A stretch of 64,000 bases of DNA from Styela clava. Its lineage: Eukaryota > Chordata > Ascidiacea > Stolidobranchia > Styelidae. The stretch is from assembly GCF_964204865.1 (NCBI RefSeq), contig NC_135250.1, positions 20,141,395 to 20,205,394 of the forward strand. The letters are read 5' to 3'. The translations under genes and the position numbers were made by a program. Numbering within the stretch: the first letter of the stretch is position 1; each line of letters begins with the position of its first letter. Under the pieces are notes generated by a model. It was not told where the DNA came from. It saw only the letters and a list, made by a program, of their open reading frames with translations, and did not search any database. This document shows, piece by piece, positions 45,093 through 54,288 of the stretch.

Positions 45093-48000
45093 ATGCCACG
45101 AAAAAGATACTGGAAAATGGCGCTTAAACGCCTTGCTCTTAAGGTGGTTACTGGTGAATTCAGCCAGTCTGATGCTAGATTTAACTTCTCCAGCCGTGGA
45201 CGACAATGCATTGCAAACTGCCTGATTGCGCTTATCAAGCACGCCAATACTCGTGCAACTTTATGGCGTTCAAATGATTTGGATGAAATTCTCGTAGAAG
45301 GCGACAAACTATATCGTGGGGTCCAAGACTTTTTGGGTTATATTGACAACTATCTCATGGTCACAGAGTTGCCCTCAACTTATGAGTTGAACGACGTACT
45401 GTACGAAATAAAGTACCAGAGCCCATTAACTGGTGCCGTTGGTTCGTCAGAAGCACCGTCCGAACATATGGTTGGCATAATGTCGCTTGCAGATGCTCTT
45501 GCAGAGACGTTTAGTAGCAGCGTATGTGCTCTCTTTACGCTGAACAGCAACACATTGGGAATAATCAAGGACGAATCGACGTACTTTGTTTTTGATCCTC
45601 ATTCTCGTAATAGAGATGGTATGGTGTGCTATAATGGCACGTCAATTACGCTTGAATTTGGGTGTTTAGATGACATTCATTGTCACCTTCAAATACTACA
45701 CCGAAATATCTCGCCCTCGGAGGATTTTGCTTGTCAGTTTGAAATGGTCGCCGTCGAAATCACCCAGGTTGTTGCTGGAAATGACACAGATGTGGTACAA
45801 GAAGTTAAAAGTACTCAACACGAGATGCTTTTTTCTAGACTAAACTATGCCACAAGATTTGACATTTGTAAAAAACTGGGATTGAAAATCGAATTGTTAA
45901 TAGATGAAAATCCAATCAACGAACGACTGAACAAACCTGCAAAAGTTGTTTCAGTCAAGGCAGACGGAAATTGCTTTTTCAATGCGTTATCTCATGAGCT
46001 GTCCGGAACTGAACACAATAACGCACAACTTAGGCAAGCAATTGCGCAAAATATCGAAGAAAATCCATGCGTCTTTTCAAATATTTTGCGCGATGAATAC
46101 GCGGAAGATGGGGTTGAGAATTATATCAAACAGTCCAAGATGTTTGATGACGGCACGTGGGCAACAGAAGTGGAAATATTTTCTGCTTGTGACTTACTGG
46201 CATTAGACATATACACGTATTTTGAAAACACGTGGCTGAAGTATTCCAGAGCGTTACTGAATCGCAATTACGTTACGCATTCAAGGGGATCGATATATTT
46301 AAATAACAAAGGTGGAAATCATTATGAAATTGTTACGGACGTCAAGAGTTGGCAGAATGGCGATGATGAGGGGGATCCGGCCATGGTTACTCAGCACGAA
46401 GTTACGAGAAATACCGAATGGTATGAGGTGGGACACATAGAAAAGCAAACAACATCAAGTATGAGTGAAGCCGATATGCGCTATGAATTATGTGAAGAAT
46501 ATCGAGAGAATGTGAAAAAAAGTAGCAGGCGAAGGTATAAAACCGATCAAAACTACAACGAAAAATCAAATTTGAGAAGCTCAGCAAAATATAAATATAA
46601 TGAAAGCCACAGAGAAGCATTAAAGACAAGAAGCGTAAAGAAATACGAAACTGACGTACAACACAGAGAAAAGGTAATAGCTAGCAATATTCAGAAGTAC
46701 CATCTCGATGACAAATACAGGAAGCAAGTAAAAACCAGAAGTGCTGAGCAGTACAAACTTGACGAAAAACACAGGGAACAAATGAAAGCCAGAAGTGTCA
46801 AGAAATACAAACATGACGAAAAACACAGGGAGAGAATGAAAACTAGAAGCGTGAAGCAGTACAAACTTGACGAAAAACACAGGGAGCAAATGAAAGCCAG
46901 AAGTGTCAAGAAATACAAACATGACGAAAAACACAGGGAGAGAATGAAAACTAGAAGCGTGAAGCAGTACAAACTTGACGAAAAACACAGGGAGCAAATG
47001 AAAGCCAGAAGTGTCAAGAAATACAAACATGATGAAAAACACAGGGAGAGAATGAAAACTAGAAGCGTGAAGCAGTACAAACCTGACGAAAAACACAGGG
47101 AGCAAATGAAAGCCAGAAGTGTCAAGAAATACAAACATGACGAAAAAAACAGGGAAAGAATGAAAACTAGAAACGTGAAGCAGTACAAACTTGACGAAAA
47201 ACACAGGAAGCAAGTAAAAACCAGAAGTGCTGAGCAGTACAAACTTGACGAAAAACACAGGAAGCAAGTAAAAACCAGAAGTGCTGAGCAATACAAACTT
47301 GACGAAAAACACAGGAAGCAAATGAAAGCCAGAAGTGTCAAGAAATACAAACATGACGAAAAACACAGGGAGAGAATGAAAACTAGAAGCGTGAAGCAGT
47401 ACAAACATGACGAAAAACACAGGGAGCAAATGAAAGCCAGAAGTGTCAAGAAATACAAACATGACGAAAAACACAGGGAGAGAATGAAAACTAGAAGCGT
47501 GAAGCAGTACAAACTTGACGAAAAACACAGGAAGCAAGTAAAAACCAGAAGTGCTGAGCAGTACAAACTTGACGGAAAACACAGGAAGCAAGTAAAAACC
47601 AGAAGTGCTGAGCAATACAAACTTGACGAAAAACACAGGGAGCAAATGAAAGCCAGAAGTGTCAAGAAGTACAAACATGACGAAAAACACAGGGAGCAAA
47701 TGAAAGCCAGAAGTGTCAAGAAGTACAAACATGACGAAAAACACAGAGAGAGAATGAAAACTAGAAGCGTGAAGAAATACGATCTTGACGAACTACACAG
47801 GCAGGAAGTTAAAACCAGGAGTGCCAATATGTACAGATTTGATGCAAAACATAACCAACGTGTCAGAAACGTAGCTCAAAAGAAATACTGGTGCAGTAAA
47901 CGCGATATGTCAGCTAAAAATTCTATTGAAAAATTCAGAAAGTCGATAAAATGTGGACCAGATTGCGTATGCTGCATATGCATTCGATCGTTTTTCCGTA

Positions 48001-50135
48001 AAAGCGTTATCGTATACAAAAGAAAAAAGTATAAATGCGGGAACATCAGTACAAAATATAAGCACAAATGTAACACTTTTTGCACGAAGCCCTGTGGATT
48101 TGTTAACGCAAGAAATATTTGGATATGTCATACTTGTAGCAGCAAACTCAAGAGTGGTAAAGTTCCTGTCAAAGCGTGGGACAACAACATGCTTGTAGAG
48201 GAAGTTCCGCCCGAGTTAGCGAGACTAAACTCAATTGAGCGCCATCTAATCTCGCTACATATTCCTTTCATGAAAATAAGTCAGTTGCCCAAAACTCGCC
48301 AATACGGAATTCATGGTCCAGTGATATGTGTACCTTCCAATGTCCAAAAAACGGTTACCGTCCTACCACGGGTGAGAGTGGATGACCAAATGTTGACAAT
48401 TAAACTAAAAAGAAAACTTTCATACAAGGGTTACTATGATTACCAAGTTGCAGATAAAGGTAACCTAAGGGACGCCATCATGTGGTTAAAAGAGAATAAT
48501 GATTTTTACACTGATGTAACGTTTAACGAAATCTGGAATCCTGACATAAACCTACGTGAAGAGGAGGAAGATGAAGAACTGTTGGAGGCACCTTCCGAAG
48601 ATGTTATTATATCAGATGCCACTCTTGACACTTGCTTGCAACCTGTAGATATTGCTCAAGAAGTTTTAGACCAAATTTCCGAAGACGTTCTGTGCATTGC
48701 TCCCGCTGAAGGGAACCGCCCAATTTCAATATTGATGGATGACAAAAATGAAGCCAAAGCTTTTCCAACACTCTTTCCCTCAGGCCGTGGGACCTTTGGC
48801 GCATTTCGGGACGAACAAATTACTTTATCGAGATATATTAATTGTCGTTTGATGAGTGCTGATGATCGATTTTCGAAAAACGTAGATTACATATTCTTCT
48901 CACAGTATAGGAGTGAACTCAATCAAATTTTATCAAACATTTCAATTGCATTGCGCAAAGGAACTGATTCTTCAATTCGAAAAATGACTATTAAGGATAT
49001 AACAGATGGAAAATATATTCGGTCACTATTAACATCAGATGGGGCATACAAATTTTTAAGACCTGTCAGAGGGACACCAGCATTCTGGCAGGCCGCGCAG
49101 AAAGACCTATTGGCAATGGTCCGCCAGCTTGGATTGCCGACTTGGTTTTGCTCTTTTTCGTCCGCGGAAATGAGATGGCCGGAAGTTTTTGACTGTTTGC
49201 TTCGTCAAAGGGGTGATAAGCGTTTGTCATCAGAAATCGATTGGTTGGAAAAATGTCAAATTCTACGCGAAAACTGTGTGATGACTGCCAGACTTTTTCA
49301 AAATCGGTTTCAGAGTTTCTTGAGAAATATTATACTTTCTTCATGTAAACCTCTTGGAGAAGTGGAAGATTATTTCTTTAGGGTAGAGTTCCAACAACGC
49401 GGATCCCCTCACATTCACTGCCTCTTGTGGGTGAAAGATTCCCCGAAATACGGGGTCAACAGCAACGCGGAGGTTGAAGCATATATAGATAGGCACGTAA
49501 CTTGTCAGATTCCACAAGAGCATGAAGACAAAGAACTCTTTGACATAGTTAATAGTGTACAACAGCATAGTAAATCCCACACCAAATCGTGCCGGAAGAA
49601 AGGCACTGTGTGTAGATATGGTTTTCCCAGGCCACCTTCTTCCAGGACGTTTATAGCTCAGTGTGACCAAGGTATTGCTGCAGATGATTTGGCCATTGTC
49701 AAGGCCAAGGATATATTAAAAAAAATAATGTCACACATCTTCAATGAAAAATGGCAATGTGCTGAGGATGCAAATTTAGCGAAACTGCTTAAAGAGTTGA
49801 ACATAACTCAGGACGATATCGAAATGTCGTGCAGGATGATCACAAAGAAGGTTTCGGTGATATTACAAAGAGAATGTAGTAGCATATGGACTAATCCACA
49901 TAACCCTACATTGCTGCGGGCCTGGAACGCTAATTTGGATGTGCAATTTGTAACGGATGCATATGCATGTGTAGTTTATATTCTATCCTATATTTCTAAG
50001 GGAGAGAGAGAAATGAGCTTTCTAATGGAAGGATGCGTTAACGAATGCTTGAACCAAGGCCATCATTCTGCAAGGGACGTTATGAAAAAGATTGGGATGT
50101 TGTATTTGAGAAACAGGGAAGTGAGTGCACAGTAG
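45093..50135 (+). CDS. Helentron protein, first part: protease-like, OTU, basic repeats, HUH Rep
   Basis: 1680 aa from the ATG at 45093. Residues about 25-215 (RGRQCIANCLIALIKHA, LDEILVEGDKLY) resemble the tegument-protease-like (C76-type) domain found in other Helitron proteins. Residues about 283-420 form an OTU cysteine protease: ADGNCFF with Cys near 294 and GNHYE near the end. About 24 copies of an 18-residue Lys/Arg/Tyr-rich repeat (KYKHDEKHREQMKARSVK) follow, alternating as 36-residue dimers. A Cys-rich segment (CVCCICIRSFF, CHTCSSKL) precedes the Helitron N-terminal/Rep region, with HIH at 1440-1442 (RGSPHIHCLLWV) and two tyrosines at 1629 and 1633 (YILSYISKG), the nuclease active site. 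The frame ends at TAG; seven codons later in the same frame comes the ATG of the helicase part. Confidence 0.88.
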   Translation: MPRKRYWKMALKRLALKVVTGEFSQSDARFNFSSRGRQCIANCLIALIKHANTRATLWRSNDLDEILVEGDKLYRGVQDFLGYIDNYLMVTELPSTYELNDVLYEIKYQSPLTGAVGSSEAPSEHMVGIMSLADALAETFSSSVCALFTLNSNTLGIIKDESTYFVFDPHSRNRDGMVCYNGTSITLEFGCLDDIHCHLQILHRNISPSEDFACQFEMVAVEITQVVAGNDTDVVQEVKSTQHEMLFSRLNYATRFDICKKLGLKIELLIDENPINERLNKPAKVVSVKADGNCFFNALSHELSGTEHNNAQLRQAIAQNIEENPCVFSNILRDEYAEDGVENYIKQSKMFDDGTWATEVEIFSACDLLALDIYTYFENTWLKYSRALLNRNYVTHSRGSIYLNNKGGNHYEIVTDVKSWQNGDDEGDPAMVTQHEVTRNTEWYEVGHIEKQTTSSMSEADMRYELCEEYRENVKKSSRRRYKTDQNYNEKSNLRSSAKYKYNESHREALKTRSVKKYETDVQHREKVIASNIQKYHLDDKYRKQVKTRSAEQYKLDEKHREQMKARSVKKYKHDEKHRERMKTRSVKQYKLDEKHREQMKARSVKKYKHDEKHRERMKTRSVKQYKLDEKHREQMKARSVKKYKHDEKHRERMKTRSVKQYKPDEKHREQMKARSVKKYKHDEKNRERMKTRNVKQYKLDEKHRKQVKTRSAEQYKLDEKHRKQVKTRSAEQYKLDEKHRKQMKARSVKKYKHDEKHRERMKTRSVKQYKHDEKHREQMKARSVKKYKHDEKHRERMKTRSVKQYKLDEKHRKQVKTRSAEQYKLDGKHRKQVKTRSAEQYKLDEKHREQMKARSVKKYKHDEKHREQMKARSVKKYKHDEKHRERMKTRSVKKYDLDELHRQEVKTRSANMYRFDAKHNQRVRNVAQKKYWCSKRDMSAKNSIEKFRKSIKCGPDCVCCICIRSFFRKSVIVYKRKKYKCGNISTKYKHKCNTFCTKPCGFVNARNIWICHTCSSKLKSGKVPVKAWDNNMLVEEVPPELARLNSIERHLISLHIPFMKISQLPKTRQYGIHGPVICVPSNVQKTVTVLPRVRVDDQMLTIKLKRKLSYKGYYDYQVADKGNLRDAIMWLKENNDFYTDVTFNEIWNPDINLREEEEDEELLEAPSEDVIISDATLDTCLQPVDIAQEVLDQISEDVLCIAPAEGNRPISILMDDKNEAKAFPTLFPSGRGTFGAFRDEQITLSRYINCRLMSADDRFSKNVDYIFFSQYRSELNQILSNISIALRKGTDSSIRKMTIKDITDGKYIRSLLTSDGAYKFLRPVRGTPAFWQAAQKDLLAMVRQLGLPTWFCSFSSAEMRWPEVFDCLLRQRGDKRLSSEIDWLEKCQILRENCVMTARLFQNRFQSFLRNIILSSCKPLGEVEDYFFRVEFQQRGSPHIHCLLWVKDSPKYGVNSNAEVEAYIDRHVTCQIPQEHEDKELFDIVNSVQQHSKSHTKSCRKKGTVCRYGFPRPPSSRTFIAQCDQGIAADDLAIVKAKDILKKIMSHIFNEKWQCAEDANLAKLLKELNITQDDIEMSCRMITKKVSVILQRECSSIWTNPHNPTLLRAWNANLDVQFVTDAYACVVYILSYISKGEREMSFLMEGCVNECLNQGHHSARDVMKKIGMLYLRNREVSAQ
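46600..47860 (+). repeat. 54-bp coding minisatellite in the Helentron protein
   Basis: About 24 tandem units of 54 bp encode an 18-residue basic repeat. Two unit types (REQMKARSVKKYKHDEKH and RERMKTRSVKQYKLDEKH) largely alternate, giving a 108-bp higher-order period; a third type (RKQVKTRSAEQYKLDEKH) occurs in pairs. Outer units are more diverged than inner ones, consistent with expansion from the middle. Confidence 0.85.
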
Positions 50136-50156
50136 TCGGCATTCAGAGCTTGCAAT

Positions 50157-53030
50157 ATGCCTTTAAAAGGATGTTCACGAAACGTAGTGTTTTTACCAAC
50201 TGGGGGTAATTCTGTAAAAATAAGCTTGCCATTGTCAGTGCTAAAAAATAAGTTGAAAGCAAGTGGCGGCGAGCTCAACCCGTCTGATATGTGGATGACA
50301 AGTATGATAGAAAAATATAGGGCAAGGCCAAGACAACAGGAAATAGACGAAGTATGCTATGGTGAGTTTTTTTCAAGATATCGCGTATTGTCACAAACAC
50401 AGGCGAAAGGAAATAAAAAAGCTCTGGAACTGGAAAAAGAATTAGGTCATGTACAAAAGAGAGAAACAACTCAACCCGCAATAGTTCGATACCCCCGTTT
50501 TCGTAAAGAAAAAAATAGTGAAAAATATTATCGAAGTATATTGGAACTTTTTTTCCCACACCGAACCGACGAAGATCTGAAGCCGCTTTATTACAAAAAT
50601 TATACAGAATTTTACAAATTTGGCAAGTGCTCGGTTCATGGTCGAAGCATGAATGTAAAAGAGCTCGTGACAGAAAATATGCGGAAGTTTGAAAATATAC
50701 GCGAAGAACTTTCGGAAGCCGGAAATATGTTAGCTGATGAACAGCTTTCACAAGATGAGTGGGCTGATCTAATAACAGAGCTCCAACAGCGTACTCGTGA
50801 CGAGGGTAGAGACAGCAACGTAATACACACTGTTGAAGACGAGCAGGAATGTGATGATATACCTGATCTCCATCAGACGACAAGCGAGATCACATTCGTA
50901 AAAAATGTTTTTATTAGTAAAGAGGAAGCCTTGCCAATCCTAAGATTTCTCAACGAAATGCAAACTGAGGTTTTTTACGCGATTCGACAATGGTGTGTAA
51001 AAAAAGCAAATGGAAAAAATCCAGATCCATTTCATCTTTTTATATCTGGCGGAGCTGGAACCGGGAAATCACATTTAGTGAAAGCAATTTATTACGAGAC
51101 ATCCAAGGTGCTCGCCAACAGAGCAGAAGACATTTCTCAAATCCGAGTATTACTGACCGCTTCCACTGGCGTTGCAGCATACAATATCAAAGCCACAACA
51201 ATACACAGTACATTTAGCATCCCAGTACAAGCGACAATTCCATACAGACCACTTGCAGAAGAAAAACTCAACACCTTGAAATGCAGGTATGAAAATTTGG
51301 AATTATTGATCATTGATGAGATATCAATGGTCGATTACAAATTATTATCATATATTCACGGAAGATTACGCCAAATAAAAAGCGCAAGCGATGAGTTTCC
51401 ATTTGGCAAAGTAAGCATAATTGCAGTAGGGGATTTCTATCAACTTCCTCCGGTTAAAGCATCCCCGTTGTTCAAGCCAAATCCGTTGGGCGATCTATGG
51501 AATGGTTATTTTAAGCTAGTAGAGCTTAACGAAATTATGAGGCAAAAGGGCGATAAAAAATTTGCAGAAATGCTTAATCGTATACGCACAAAGAAAAAAG
51601 GCGAGATAATGAACGCATGTGATATTTCGATGCTCTCTCAGCGTGAAACTGGTGAAACAAAATCAGATATCATCCACATTTACCCAACAAACGCTCAAGT
51701 GAATGAATTCAACTTGAAACGTCTTCTTTCTCTTGATAAGGAAATAGTAGAAATAGCTGCTGATGTTTTAACTCCCACGTCAGAAAATCGCTCATCCAGT
51801 TGTCGGACATATATACCAATGGGTCAATTGCAAAAGACTTTGAAATTTTCTGTTGAGGCTAGGGTAATGTTGCTACGCAAAATTGATGCAACCGATGGAC
51901 TTGTTAACGGTGTAATTGGTACCATTGTGAGCATTCACCGCGCAGAAGGTACAATTGAAGTAGATGTCATCCATGTCCGATTTGACGACCATCGTGTTGG
52001 CGCCGCATTGAGAATAAGATCAAAATGCAGATATGAGGACGGCGTTCCTATCACAAAAGTCGAAGATTCATTTTCAGGCCGCGGCAGTTACAAACAGTTT
52101 CCCCTTAAACTGTCGTGGGGATGCACTATTCATAAAATGCAAGGTGTTACAGTGGACGCAGCTCTCGTTGACTTCAAAAAAGCCTTTAGAGCTGGTCAAA
52201 TGTATGTCGCGCTCAGTAGGGTGAGATGTGTTCAGAATCTCATCATAGAAAATTTCAGGGAAAGCGCTATATATTGCGACGAAGGAATTGAAAGTGCCAT
52301 GTCAAAAATGTCTCGATTTTTACCTGAAAAATGCAAAATATTTGATAATATCGATATTATATTAAAAATATGTTTGATAAATATTCAAGGATTACGTGCA
52401 CATTGGGAAGACTTGATGAGTGATTCCCGGTTTACAGAATGCAACGTTATTTGCTTGACTGAAACGCACGGAATCTGCTCACTTCAATCTTCTGTTTTTA
52501 ATATCGTAATTCGAAACAGAAGTGAATGCTATGATAAAAACGATGATTTTTTCGGACAATTTAAAACAAAAAAGCAAGGGGGAGTTGGATTTTTGCTTCG
52601 AAGCGAATTGAAAGTGAGGGTGATGGACATTGAAGTTCTAAACCTGGAATTTTTATGCCTTCTGCTCGTCGAAAAAGATACCGTATTAGTGAGTATTTAC
52701 AGGCCGCCATCTTATCCTTTGTCAAAATTTAGCAATGCGTTAAAGATTTTGTTAAAAGAACTTGCAAATCTGGATATGGACTGTCTCATAATGGGCGATT
52801 TCAATGAAGATCTGTTGGCTGACAATAAATGTATCGAGCAGATGTTCAGCATTGCTGGCTTTACTCAGGTTGTTCACTCTTACACCACAGACGGGTGTAC
52901 TCTTTTGGATCACGTGTACATAAAAATAAAAACATGTAAAGTAACTGTAGAATCATTGCCGACGTATTATAGCTACCATAATGGTATTCGAATAGCTTTG
53001 AGTTTCGTCCCAGTCCCCGTTTCACCCTAA
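50157..53030 (+). CDS. Helentron protein, second part: PIF1-like helicase and endonuclease-like domain
   Basis: 957 aa from the ATG at 50157, in the same frame as the first part. The helicase has Walker A GGAGTGKS at residues 298-305, Walker B IIDEIS (Asp387, Glu388), VGDFYQLPPV, and near 655-685 GCTIHKMQGVTVDAALVDF with YVALSRVR, the superfamily 1 PIF1/RecD signature. From about residue 736 an endonuclease/exonuclease/phosphatase-like domain follows: ICLINIQGLRAHW, TETHG, SIYRPP, MGDFNED (near 880) and LLDHVY. The last catalytic SDH motif of this family reads SYH (939-941), so the nuclease may be impaired. The start chosen may be artificial: codons between the TAG at 50133 and this ATG are open and fit the family. 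Confidence 0.88.
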   Translation: MPLKGCSRNVVFLPTGGNSVKISLPLSVLKNKLKASGGELNPSDMWMTSMIEKYRARPRQQEIDEVCYGEFFSRYRVLSQTQAKGNKKALELEKELGHVQKRETTQPAIVRYPRFRKEKNSEKYYRSILELFFPHRTDEDLKPLYYKNYTEFYKFGKCSVHGRSMNVKELVTENMRKFENIREELSEAGNMLADEQLSQDEWADLITELQQRTRDEGRDSNVIHTVEDEQECDDIPDLHQTTSEITFVKNVFISKEEALPILRFLNEMQTEVFYAIRQWCVKKANGKNPDPFHLFISGGAGTGKSHLVKAIYYETSKVLANRAEDISQIRVLLTASTGVAAYNIKATTIHSTFSIPVQATIPYRPLAEEKLNTLKCRYENLELLIIDEISMVDYKLLSYIHGRLRQIKSASDEFPFGKVSIIAVGDFYQLPPVKASPLFKPNPLGDLWNGYFKLVELNEIMRQKGDKKFAEMLNRIRTKKKGEIMNACDISMLSQRETGETKSDIIHIYPTNAQVNEFNLKRLLSLDKEIVEIAADVLTPTSENRSSSCRTYIPMGQLQKTLKFSVEARVMLLRKIDATDGLVNGVIGTIVSIHRAEGTIEVDVIHVRFDDHRVGAALRIRSKCRYEDGVPITKVEDSFSGRGSYKQFPLKLSWGCTIHKMQGVTVDAALVDFKKAFRAGQMYVALSRVRCVQNLIIENFRESAIYCDEGIESAMSKMSRFLPEKCKIFDNIDIILKICLINIQGLRAHWEDLMSDSRFTECNVICLTETHGICSLQSSVFNIVIRNRSECYDKNDDFFGQFKTKKQGGVGFLLRSELKVRVMDIEVLNLEFLCLLLVEKDTVLVSIYRPPSYPLSKFSNALKILLKELANLDMDCLIMGDFNEDLLADNKCIEQMFSIAGFTQVVHSYTTDGCTLLDHVYIKIKTCKVTVESLPTYYSYHNGIRIALSFVPVPVSP

Positions 53031-53389
53031 ATACATTCAAAATACGCAAGTTGTGATTAATCTATTTTTGTGAAGAGAAACGTACAAAATACACACGTAG
53101 TGAATAGTTGATATTCTTTGGAAGAAATCGTGGTCTCATGCATAAAATTTGCATTTTGTTGTTAGTTGTGGACCTCTACACATTTGAGGTGAATTTCAAG
53201 TTTGTAGGACCAATTTGGAAAAAAAAAATATTAATAAATAACGTAAAATATGAAAAAATCACTCATGCATGACTTAGTCATGTGACCGGGAGTGCTACCC
53301 CAAAAGGCTAACATAAGTTGTGGTGTATCAACCGACCTCAAATACCAAGTTTGAGTTCTTAATATTCAATAGTAATTGGGAAATGCGAA

Positions 53390-54010
53390 AAAAACTGAAA
53401 ATTATGCTATGTGCACTGGAGCGTGAAGCCGTGATCAGTCATGCATTAAGTCTGCAATTTATGATGGGGGACTTATTATCGGCATGTGATGTAAATTTCA
53501 AGTCTCTAAGTAAGGTCGTTCTCGAGAAGAAGATGAAAATGTAAAATCCTATATTGCTCACTGGAGCGTATCGCCGCGGTCACTCATGCGTATCCTTGAC
53601 ATATCGTATCCGGAACATGTCCATTAATCATTGTTATGAATTTCAACCCAATAGCATGTATCAATTTTGAGAAATCGCAAAAAAACTGAAAACGCGTTCT
53701 GCTCACTGGAGCGTGAAAGCGTGGTCAGTCATGCATAAAATTTGCAATTTATGATGGAGGACTTAATATCTGCATGTGATGTAAATTTCAAGTCTCTAAG
53801 TAGTGTCGTTCTCGAGAAGAAGATGAAAATGTAAAATCCTATATTGCTCACTGGAGCGTATCGCCGAGATCACTCATGCGTATCCTTGACATATTGTATC
53901 CGGAACATGTCCATTAATCATTGTTATGAATTTCAACCCAATAGCATGTATCAATTTTGAGAAATCGCAAAAAAACTGAAGACGCGTTTTGCTCACTGGA
54001 GCGTGAAAGC
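53390..54010. repeat. 290-bp tandem repeats at the 3' side of the Helentron
   Basis: The copies share TTTGCTCACTGGAGCGTGAA, GGTCAGTCATGCATAAAATT and CATATCGTATCCGGAACATG at about 290-bp spacing; the first copy (from 53390) is diverged. The same repeat fills the non-autonomous elements at 24243, 42599 and 43887. Confidence 0.75.
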
Positions 54011-54120
54011 GTGGTCAGTCATGCATAAAATTTGCATTTTATTGCTAGCTGAGAACTTCTGCACATTTGAGGTGAATTTCAAGTTTGTAGGACCAATTTG
54101 AAAAAAAAATAATAAAAATA

Positions 54121-54153
<33 letters not shown>

Positions 54154-54233
54154 ATAATAATAATAAATAAATAATAATAATAATAAAACACAGGAATACA
54201 ATAGGTTCCCTGCTGACAAGCAGCGGGAAGCCT

Positions 54234-54288
54234 AATAATAAAACACAGGAATACAATAGGTTCCCTGATGACAAGCAGCGGGAAGCCT
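54234..54288. repeat. extra copy of the rolling-circle 3' terminus
   Basis: A 55-bp terminus unit (AATAAAACACAGGAATACAA, hairpin with one change CTGATGACAAG, GCGGGAAGCCT) directly follows the terminus at 54233. It joins the flank AACAAGGAAAGCATC, the same right flank as in units 3 and 4. Confidence 0.75.

Larger units (their letters stand above)
44904..54233 (+). mobile_element. autonomous-type Helentron (RepHel with protease and endonuclease domains)
   Basis: This is the coding member of the complex, bounded left by the third repeated terminus and right by the hairpin terminus ending at 54233. It encodes the two frames at 45093-50135 and 50157-53030. Downstream (53110-54110) it carries a diverged module and two to three copies of the 290-bp repeat, then AAT repeats and the terminal hairpin. 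The same pieces make up the non-autonomous elements. I cannot define the 5' end precisely, because the AACTAGAGCTGCGTG start is not present next to the coding region. A Rep-helicase with a C-terminal endonuclease-like domain is the described hallmark of Helentrons. Confidence 0.8.

Noticed and set aside
46620-47827. Two overlapping minus-strand frames of over 370 codons, rich in Phe/Leu/Ser
   Set aside because: They are opposite-strand shadows of the 54-bp basic repeat in the Helentron protein, where Lys/Arg codons read backwards give Phe/Leu/Ser.
45093-53030. Viral origin of the large protein because of its tegument-protease-like and OTU domains
   Set aside because: The HUH Rep with two tyrosines, the PIF1-type helicase and the hairpin termini place it among rolling-circle transposons, which are known to carry these protease domains.
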